From CAZEBW01 sp964510205 (GTDB lineage: Bacteria > Chloroflexota > Anaerolineae > VGOG01), in NCBI GenBank assembly GCA_964510205.1, contig CAZEBW010000069.1:1-19088 (forward strand): a DNA stretch of 19,088 nucleotides, written 5' to 3'. Shown piece by piece: positions 13,976-19,088 of this stretch. Numbering within the stretch: position 1 is the first letter of the stretch; every line of letters begins with the position of its first letter. The notes under the pieces are model-generated. The model did not search any database. It saw only the letters and a program-made list of their open reading frames with translations, and had not been told where the DNA came from. Both the position numbers and the translations under genes were made by a program.

Positions 13976-15259
13976 TTATCCAATCTCTTTTAAGCGATAG
14001 ACTGTTTTGAGAATTTCCATTTCTTCAGGCAATTGGAGAGACTGCTCAGCGTAGCGGAATGCAAGGTGCGCATGTGACCTCGCTGCCTTCTTCAATTCAA
14101 CATGTCCGAGAGAAGCCAGCGCATCAAACGCCTTCTGCAGGCGGATAACCAGCTCAATTGCTCCAGCACCATCGCGAGAGATGGCATTGAAGGCATCATC
14201 AAACATATCATCTACTGAGACTTCTGGCACCGCCACTCGATCGTACTCGATATCCGGAATCTCGGACGACTGATTGTGTTCGGCCCATATAGCAAAAAGA
14301 CGAACGAAAGACCCAATGATATCAATAGCCGTTCCGGGATCGTTGACCGCAGGGGATAGAGCACGGCTGGCGATCTCGGACAGGACGACAAGGCCGAAGC
14401 GAGGATCTTCGCTGAACACTCTGTCCTTCCCGATTACAAAGGCTTCTGCGATGCTGGTGGGATCTATTTCCCTTCCTGCTGTGCGTTTCTCGCTGTGCAC
14501 ATAAGCAAGGGGCCTATCAGGCGTTGAGAACGTCCCAGGTAAGGAATCTACCGTGATATGGAGCTCAAATCTCTCAGCTAACGACTGAAGTTTCGAAACG
14601 TCTACCCGCTGCACATATCCAATCCGATCTGAGTAGATGGGAACTCCATCTACTTTGCCTTCCGCCTTCTGTGCTCCAAGCGTGGGTGCCTGCTGCACTC
14701 TACGCATGGCGTCTGCGGTAACCTCCTCAACCCGGTCGATTGTATTGCCCAGTCGTCCAAGTCGGGCGATTCGGTCGATCCAGCGAATGAAACTGAGGAT
14801 GATGACAACAAAGACAAACATTGTCACAATGAAAAGCACAAATCGACCGGCGTTCCCGTAATAGCCATTCTTCAGAGCAACCAGTGCAACAAGACTGTAA
14901 ATAAAAGCCCCAACAAAAGCCGACAACGCATTTTGCGACACATCGTCGGCTATCACCAATGGAAAGGAGCGCGGTGTGGCGGTATTGCTGGCAGACGCAT
15001 AAGCTGAAATCATCGACCCAACGGCAAACACGGCGACGCCCAACATGCCCGCCGATATGATCGTCAGCAAAGTTTCTATAGAGTCAACAGTGATGTCCGG
15101 AAATACCTGGAGAAACGAGACATAATCTACTATCTTAGCGACTAAGGCCGCTAGGATGGAAAACACGCAAATCATCAAAGGCTTGACCCATAACCGTTCC
15201 CGTACTCGGCTGAGGAAAAATCTAATTTGATCACTCGTGGCTAGAAAATCCTTACTCAT
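13976..15259 (-). CDS. DUF2254 membrane protein carried as an integron cassette
   Basis: A 427-residue protein of the DUF2254 family, of unknown function. An N-terminal amphipathic stretch (SRVRERLWVKPL) leads into four membrane helices near residues 26-46, 62-90, 110-130 and 137-158. The remaining 270 residues form a soluble domain with the family-typical segments GYVQRVDVSKL, EDPRFGLVVLSEIASRALSPAVNDPGTAIDII and a helical tail. The ATG at 15259 is preceded by GAGGAG nine bases upstream. Its GC content is visibly lower than that of neighbouring genes, in line with foreign origin. It is unusually long for a cassette gene. No promoter is seen inside the cassette, so expression would depend on upstream transcription; a terminator lies past its attC. 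The family call is fairly sure; the biological role is unknown. Confidence 0.85.
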   Translation of the reverse strand: MSKDFLATSDQIRFFLSRVRERLWVKPLMICVFSILAALVAKIVDYVSFLQVFPDITVDSIETLLTIISAGMLGVAVFAVGSMISAYASASNTATPRSFPLVIADDVSQNALSAFVGAFIYSLVALVALKNGYYGNAGRFVLFIVTMFVFVVIILSFIRWIDRIARLGRLGNTIDRVEEVTADAMRRVQQAPTLGAQKAEGKVDGVPIYSDRIGYVQRVDVSKLQSLAERFELHITVDSLPGTFSTPDRPLAYVHSEKRTAGREIDPTSIAEAFVIGKDRVFSEDPRFGLVVLSEIASRALSPAVNDPGTAIDIIGSFVRLFAIWAEHNQSSEIPDIEYDRVAVPEVSVDDMFDDAFNAISRDGAGAIELVIRLQKAFDALASLGHVELKKAARSHAHLAFRYAEQSLQLPEEMEILKTVYRLKEIG

Positions 15260-15279
15260 TGACCGACACTCCTCATTGC

Positions 15280-15408
15280 GCCTAACGGTCCGAGCTGAGG
15301 CGCGCGGCGGCCCATGTCCGGCGGGTTCGGTATGTGATCAACGTAGTTGCCCAACCGCCCGCGATTGCATCGCGGCGCAGCCGCGTCGCCTCCAGCGAGG
15401 GGTTAGGC
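15280..15408 (-). other. attC recombination site between GNAT fragment and DUF2254
   Basis: On the minus strand it begins GCCTAAC (R'') and ends GTTAGGC (R'), both perfect matches to RYYYAAC and GTTRRRY. L'' is GCTGGAGGCG and L' is CGCCTCAGC. They pair fully except for one extra G in L'', the classic extrahelical base, placed for the minus-strand orientation. GACGCGGC and CCGCCGCGC extend the stem. Length 129 bp. The first box shares sequence and layout with the other site (GCCTAACC..TCGCT..AG), as in cassettes from one array. Confidence 0.85.
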
Positions 15409-15669
15409 ACCGCCGTCATTTTGAGCTGACCAATCCTCGCGCGAGATAGAGAATTCGATCCTTTCCAAGGGTTCGCCGCGGACAGAAAACTCAGCTCGGT
15501 GTGGCATCCTTGCCACTTCCATGAAACCGCTCTTCTCTGCACAGCGCATCATCCGTTTGTTGCCCGTCCAGGTAGCTGTTCTGACTTCGACGTAGGCTCG
15601 TTTTGCCTGCTCATCCAGATCGTAGTAGTTGGCCCAGCCAATGTGTTGGCCCTCGAAGGTGCCCAACAA
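15403..15669 (-). pseudogene. GNAT acetyltransferase remnant, truncated and internally deleted
   Basis: An 88-residue open frame with the C-terminal half of a RimJ/RimL-like GNAT acetyltransferase. LGTFEGQHIGWANYYDLDE matches the central strands, and RTATWTGNKRMMRCAEKSGFMEVAR matches motif B, followed by the final strands ERIEFSISREDW. Between AYVEV and RTATW the acetyl-CoA-binding motif A (the R/Q-x-x-G-x-G/A region), about 35 residues in relatives as I recall them, is missing. The N-terminal third is also absent, and a TAA stop lies directly before the first possible TTG. It therefore should not be an active enzyme. Its stop codon is formed by the attC GCCTAAC box, so this is a cassette gene that has decayed. 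The frame upstream shows no clear continuation. Confidence 0.65.
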
Positions 15670-15678
15670 TTACTATGT

Positions 15679-15720
15679 GGAAGTTTTTCCGCATAGTCGC
15701 AAATATGCAGAATAACTTCC
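15679..15720. terminator. imperfect hairpin after the AAA-TPR gene
   Basis: GGAAGTT (15679-15685) pairs with AACTTCC (15714-15720), and GCATA (15691-15695) with TATGC (15704-15708), separated by an internal loop. It follows the stop of the AAA-TPR gene by about 40 bases on the minus strand. No U tract is present, so its role as a terminator is weakly supported. Confidence 0.3.
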
Positions 15721-15759
15721 GCTCCTGTACCGATCGGGATGATTAGGATCGCCCCACGC

Positions 15760-18480
15760 TCACGACAACTCTTCAAGCAGCGCCTTGGCCTCTTTCAAGT
15801 CTGGTGTCTCAAACCCCTCGGTGAACCAGCCGTAAACCTCTGCCAGCAGTTGGCGGGCTTGTTCTCGCTGATCCTGCTTCTGCCACAGACGGCTCAAGCT
15901 CATGGCCGCCCGCAGCTCCAATGACTTCGCCTGCTGCCGGCGGGCAAGCTCAATGGCGTGCTGAATGCTGGCTTCCGCCTCGCCCTCATCGCCCTGCAGG
16001 AGCAGCAGCTCTCCCTTGAGGCGATGCAGCTCGGGCTCCCACCAGTGCTCTCTGTGGTTCTCGGCTGCTTCTAGTCCCTCGGCCACGGTGGAGAGTCCCT
16101 CCTCAATCTGTCCCTGTCTCAAATGCAGCTCGACCAGGGGCGCGAGGAAGGCCGGCAACCCCAGTTTGGCGCCCGTCGCTCGCCAGTCGGCCAAGCCCTG
16201 GCGCATCTGGAGAGTCCCCGCCTCTGTCTGCCCTTGCTCGGCCAGCGCCCAGCCCTGTATAATTCTCGCCATGGCCAACCACTGCGGAAACTCGTGCTCG
16301 ATGCACAGCCCTATCGCTGTCTCGGCGCGTTCTTGGGCCGCTTGCGCTTCGCGACGATACTGGTGGACGGTGGCGGCGAAGCACAAGGCCCAGGCCAGGT
16401 TGAAGGGCTGGGCCAACTCCTCGGCCAGGGCCAGCGACTGGCGGCTCTCCTTCAGGGCCTGATCCGGATAGCCCAGGCTCCACAGCACCTGGGCCAGAAA
16501 AGAGTGGCTGGCCACGGCAGGGTCGTGCCCGAAGAGGGCGGGATAAACCTGCTGCTGTTGAGGATCGTAGAGGGTCAGGCCCTGTTCAAAATGGGATCGG
16601 GCGGCGGCTAATTCCCCCAGCGAGTAGGAGGTCAGCGCCAGCGCCATGTGGGCCTGCAGCAGCGACGTAGGATCTCCCGTCTGCTGGGCCAGGTGCAGGA
16701 GCTGCTCGCCAAGCTCGTGCGCGGTTTGCAGCTCCACCCGCACGTGATAGAACCTGAAAAGCCCAAACAGCACGGGGAAGAGCTGGGGCGTCTCCTCCAC
16801 CTGCCGGCACAGCTCCCGCGCCCGACCGTAGGCCTCCGCCACTTCCGGTGCCGCAAAGCCCTTGGCCAAGGCCAACGGAGTGCCCAGGGCCAGTTGCAGT
16901 CGGAGTTCTTGCCCTGCGCGAGCGGGCGACTCCGGCAAGGTCTGGAGCAATTCCAGCCCCTGGGTGAGGAGGGCGATGGCCTCTTCGTAGGCGGACAACC
17001 GTGTGGCCTTCTCCCCGGCCAAGGTCAGGTAGTGCACCGCCTTCTCCGCCATCCCCGCCTCCTGGAAGTGGCGCGCCAGTTGCACGGCGATTTCCTCCGC
17101 CTGATCCCCGTACAGCTCCTCCAGCACGTGGCCCACGTCCTCGTGCAGGTACGACCGCTCCACTTCGTCCAGGTTGTTGTACAGGTACTTCTGGAACAGG
17201 TTGTGCTGGAAGCGGTACAGGGATAGCCGCTGTCGGCCCAGGCGCTGGACGCCCTGAGCGCCCACCAGGTGATGTCGCTTATCCAGCTCGCGGCTCAGCC
17301 GCCGGATGAGTCCTCGCTCGTCCACGGCCTGCACGCGAGCCACCACCTCGGCGGTGAACGCCTCCCCCTCCACGCTGGCCACAGTCAGCATCTCCTGCAG
17401 CTCTTCCTCCAGCCGACCGATGCGCTCTTCAACCACCCCCTCCACCCGCGCCGGCAGTCCATCCCAGTCCAGAGCAGGCCCTTCGATCCAGAGGCCCTCC
17501 TCGTCCCGAACCAGGTCGCGCCGCTCTCGCATGTCCCGCAGCAGCTCGATGGTGAACAGGGGATGTCCCCCCGTGTGGTCGAACAGGGCTTGCCGGAAGT
17601 CCTCGCTCAGCCGATGGGGCTCGGTGTCCAGCAGGGCGTCCACAAACCGCCGGCCCTCAGCCTGCCGGCCCTCGGCCTGGGCTGCCTGACCCAGGTCCAC
17701 CCAGATGTCGCCGTGGTATCGCTTCAGCTCGTTGAGTACCGGCTCCAGGGGATGGCGTTCCCCGGCGCGCCCCAGGGCCACCTCGTCGGGCCGATAGGTG
17801 CCCACCAGCAGGATGCGGCTCTCTCCGATGCGCCGGCTGAGGTGGAACAGCAGACTGATGGAAGACGTGTCGGCCCACTGCAGATCGTCCACCACCAACA
17901 CAAACGGCAGCTTGGCTGCCAGGGCTTTCATCACGTTGGTGTACTGTTCGAAGATGTGGCTCTGCTCCAGACGCGCATCGCCGGGCTTAGCCGGCTTGCG
18001 CTCTGACACCTTCTTCAGTTTATCCAGCAGGCCCACCTGGTCGGCCACGAAGGTCGCCGCCGTCGCCGCCAGCTTCGATCCTGGCACAAAGACGTCAATC
18101 AGGTCGGGACCGATCTCCACCAGCGTGGACATGACCACGCGCAGCGCACCCTGCACCCGGTCTGCATTGGCGCGGTTGATGGCCCCTTGAGCCAGCTTGT
18201 CTTCTACGTCGCCGGTGAGCAGCGCCAGGATCTCGCGAAAGGGGAGGTAGGGGTCGCCAATGCCTGTTTGCGCGCTGCAGTTGCCCAGGGCAACGATGAG
18301 GTCGGGGTGGGCCTCCTGCGCGCGGCGGGCGAACTCGGTGACCAGGGCGGTCTTGCCGCTGCCTGCTTCGCCGCTGACGAAGCAAACCTGGCCCTGGCCG
18401 GCGAGGGCTGTGTCCAGAAACCCGTTCAGCTGGGCGAGCTCGCGCTCGCGCGCGACGAAGACGCTTCTTTTGGTTGTCAT
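15760..18480 (-). CDS. AAA ATPase with C-terminal TPR repeats (STAND-type signalling ATPase)
   Basis: A 906-residue cytoplasmic protein. The N-terminal FVARERELAQL module leads into Walker A GEAGSGKT at 37-44 and Walker B FVLVVDD at 193-199 followed by LQWAD. ARMLG-like sensor segments (ILLVGTYRPDE, FDHTGGHPLFTIELLRDM) follow, then a winged-helix-like region to about residue 470. The C-terminal half is a long TPR solenoid (AVHYLTLAGEKATRLSAYEEAI, AHELGEQLLHLAQQTGD, LAAARSHFEQGLTLY and others) ending TPDLKEAKALLEELS. Such proteins switch between ADP and ATP states to relay signals. Close relatives often carry an adenylate cyclase domain in front or a LuxR helix-turn-helix behind; neither is present here. 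The ATG at 18480 has GAGGG close upstream; a GTG at 18495 is the alternative. The partner or output is unknown. Confidence 0.88.
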   Translation of the reverse strand: MTTKRSVFVARERELAQLNGFLDTALAGQGQVCFVSGEAGSGKTALVTEFARRAQEAHPDLIVALGNCSAQTGIGDPYLPFREILALLTGDVEDKLAQGAINRANADRVQGALRVVMSTLVEIGPDLIDVFVPGSKLAATAATFVADQVGLLDKLKKVSERKPAKPGDARLEQSHIFEQYTNVMKALAAKLPFVLVVDDLQWADTSSISLLFHLSRRIGESRILLVGTYRPDEVALGRAGERHPLEPVLNELKRYHGDIWVDLGQAAQAEGRQAEGRRFVDALLDTEPHRLSEDFRQALFDHTGGHPLFTIELLRDMRERRDLVRDEEGLWIEGPALDWDGLPARVEGVVEERIGRLEEELQEMLTVASVEGEAFTAEVVARVQAVDERGLIRRLSRELDKRHHLVGAQGVQRLGRQRLSLYRFQHNLFQKYLYNNLDEVERSYLHEDVGHVLEELYGDQAEEIAVQLARHFQEAGMAEKAVHYLTLAGEKATRLSAYEEAIALLTQGLELLQTLPESPARAGQELRLQLALGTPLALAKGFAAPEVAEAYGRARELCRQVEETPQLFPVLFGLFRFYHVRVELQTAHELGEQLLHLAQQTGDPTSLLQAHMALALTSYSLGELAAARSHFEQGLTLYDPQQQQVYPALFGHDPAVASHSFLAQVLWSLGYPDQALKESRQSLALAEELAQPFNLAWALCFAATVHQYRREAQAAQERAETAIGLCIEHEFPQWLAMARIIQGWALAEQGQTEAGTLQMRQGLADWRATGAKLGLPAFLAPLVELHLRQGQIEEGLSTVAEGLEAAENHREHWWEPELHRLKGELLLLQGDEGEAEASIQHAIELARRQQAKSLELRAAMSLSRLWQKQDQREQARQLLAEVYGWFTEGFETPDLKEAKALLEELS

Positions 18481-18629
18481 TTTTCCCTCACTCACGGGAC
18501 GGCGAGTTCTCAGCGTGTGCCAGCGGCGTGATTACTCCGGCAGTTGCTTGCTGATGCTAGGCCATTTCCGGATTGTCGGACGCACAACGCAGAGATATGG
18601 AGGAGTTCTTCTTCAAAATGGAGTTATGA

Positions 18630-18905
18630 CTAGCCGCTTACCGTCTCCGGCGATTTTTGGGACAGCACCCCAGCAATTGCCCGCAAAACCGCCTGGATGC
18701 TTTCGGGGGTCTTGAACACTTGAGCGATGTCTGGTTCCAGCACAACAATCAGACTTCCCTCAACTATGTCAGTAGCAAAGCGATTGGGGCGAGCTTGGCG
18801 ATAGTCGAAGTGATACTCCGGCAACATGTCGTCATAGCGAGGTCTTCCGCCGTCGTCGTCGGGTGGTGTCGCGGTCTGGTGTTCAGAAATATCGGCTTTC
18901 TTCAT
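18630..18905 (-). CDS. ribbon-helix-helix antitoxin-like small protein
   Basis: A 91-residue protein. A disordered, acidic N-terminal part (ISEHQTATPPDDDGG) precedes the core LPEYHFDYRQARPNRFA. A strand-helix-helix unit follows, SLIVVLEPDIAQVF then TPESIQAVLRAIAGVL. That C-terminal unit resembles the MetJ/Arc (RHH) fold of antitoxins such as BrnA and related orphan proteins, which bind DNA as dimers and repress their own promoter. I start at the ATG at 18905, eight bases after AAAGAGG; an upstream frame to 18947 would place the operator inside the gene. A perfect palindrome overlaps its predicted promoter, fitting autoregulation. No toxin gene is visible on either side. The exact family is not certain. 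Confidence 0.6.
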   Translation of the reverse strand: MKKADISEHQTATPPDDDGGRPRYDDMLPEYHFDYRQARPNRFATDIVEGSLIVVLEPDIAQVFKTPESIQAVLRAIAGVLSQKSPETVSG

Positions 18906-18916
18906 CGCAAACCTCT

Positions 18917-18937
18917 TTGGTGTATAGTATACACCAA
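18917..18937. promoter_or_regulatory. 21-bp palindromic operator
   Basis: A perfect inverted repeat has arms TTGGTGTATA (18917-18926) and TATACACCAA (18928-18937) around a single central base. It covers the predicted -10 box of the small RHH-like gene and lies 11 bases before its start codon. A dimer bound here would block RNA polymerase, typical of autoregulated antitoxin promoters. Confidence 0.7.
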
Positions 18938-18954
18938 CGAACTCCATAATGCAA
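18926..18954 (-). promoter_or_regulatory. predicted promoter of the RHH-like gene
   Basis: On the minus strand TTGCAT (18954-18949), 17 bases, then TATACT (18931-18926). The -10 matches five of six bases; the -35 keeps only TTG. The -10 lies across the centre of the palindromic operator. Confidence 0.5.
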
Positions 18955-18980
18955 ACTCAACAGGGGGGATAAAGTAGCCT

Positions 18981-19088
18981 CTAGCCCCTGACCCCGATCA
19001 GGTCATATTCCATGGCCCCGCTGATAAGCACGGGGACCATCTCCCCCAGGGGCAGCTCTTCCTGCACGATGACCAGTCCGTCCACCTC
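18981..19088 (-). CDS. rimO: RimO/MiaB-type methylthiotransferase, C-terminal end (partial)
   Basis: The minus strand from the window edge to the TAG at 18983-18981 encodes 35 residues, starting EVDGLVIVQEELPLGEMV and ending GAMEYDLIGVRG. This matches the C-terminal TRAM domain of RimO-like radical SAM enzymes, in which E-[VI]-D-G-x-V, P-G-E-x-V and a late Y-D-L are conserved. RimO adds a methylthio group to an aspartate of ribosomal protein S12; MiaB acts on tRNA. YDL near the end favours RimO, but the catalytic part lies outside the window. The gene ends 75 bases before the RHH-like start on the same strand. Confidence 0.75.
   Translation of the reverse strand, partial: EVDGLVIVQEELPLGEMVPVLISGAMEYDLIGVRG

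Larger units (their letters stand above)
13840..15669 (-). mobile_element. integron gene-cassette array without integrase (two attC sites)
   Basis: Two attC-like sites (13840-13966 and 15280-15408) follow a truncated GNAT gene and a DUF2254 gene on the minus strand. This gives the order GNAT fragment, attC, DUF2254, attC. Gene-to-site spacing is as in known cassettes. The GNAT stop codon is the TAA inside the GCCTAAC box. DUF2254 begins 20 bases after one site, with its own ribosome binding site, and ends 9 bases before the next. The cassette DNA is visibly less GC-rich than the flanks. No integrase gene or attI site is visible in the window. Confidence 0.75.

Noticed and set aside
15549..15776. 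Possible N-terminal half of the GNAT gene in another frame (frameshift model)
   Set aside because: Residues such as ILIIPIGTGAEVILHICDYAEK do not convincingly match a GNAT N-terminus, and a simple frameshift would not restore the missing acetyl-CoA motif.
16560..18460. Several long frames on the plus strand opposite the AAA-TPR gene
   Set aside because: They are shadows of a GC-rich repetitive gene whose ATPase motifs and TPR pattern are clear on the minus strand.

Overview
The window looks like a chromosomal segment of an uncultured or little-studied bacterium, most likely a Chloroflexota member of the Anaerolineae/Caldilineae type. This is inference. The hints are high GC, a mevalonate-pathway decarboxylase, a large AAA-TPR signalling ATPase, an archaeal-type COG2521 methyltransferase, and many short palindromic or simple-sequence repeats between genes. 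No rRNA, tRNA or CRISPR array was seen.

Layout. Positions 67-3606 (+) form a compact four-gene run: COG2521-type SAM methyltransferase, alpha/beta hydrolase, family-4 glycosyltransferase and VanZ-like membrane protein. The glycosyltransferase carries a 112-bp palindromic element in frame. The VanZ-like gene runs 171 bp tail-to-tail into scpA (-). Upstream of scpA on the same strand is a Ca2+-type P-type ATPase (4387-7170) with a perfect consensus sigma-70 promoter. Next comes a minus-strand block of RseP-like M50 protease, HEAT-repeat protein and AEC-family transporter (10494 down to 7475). It is bracketed by two composite copies of a GTGTCATTGCGAG palindromic repeat. A second tight minus-strand operon (13715 down to 10826) encodes an EamA transporter, a nitronate monooxygenase/FabK-like flavoprotein and a diphosphomevalonate (or phosphomevalonate) decarboxylase. 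Its genes overlap or nearly abut, and a promoter is visible upstream.

The most unusual region is 13840-15669. A DUF2254 membrane-protein gene and a truncated GNAT gene are each followed, on their coding strand, by a structure with every hallmark of an integron attC site: RYYYAAC and GTTRRRY end boxes, imperfect L box pairing, and one unpaired extra base in L''. The extra base gives both sites the same orientation as the genes. No integrase is in the window, so this reads as a small cassette array lacking integrase (CALIN-type), in a phylum where integrons are little described. It sits between a strong terminator hairpin and the 3' end of a 906-residue AAA-TPR (STAND-like) ATPase.

The right end holds a small ribbon-helix-helix antitoxin-like gene whose predicted promoter is embedded in a 21-bp palindromic operator, with no toxin beside it. 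The last 108 bases are the C-terminal TRAM-domain end of a RimO/MiaB-type methylthiotransferase entering from outside the window.
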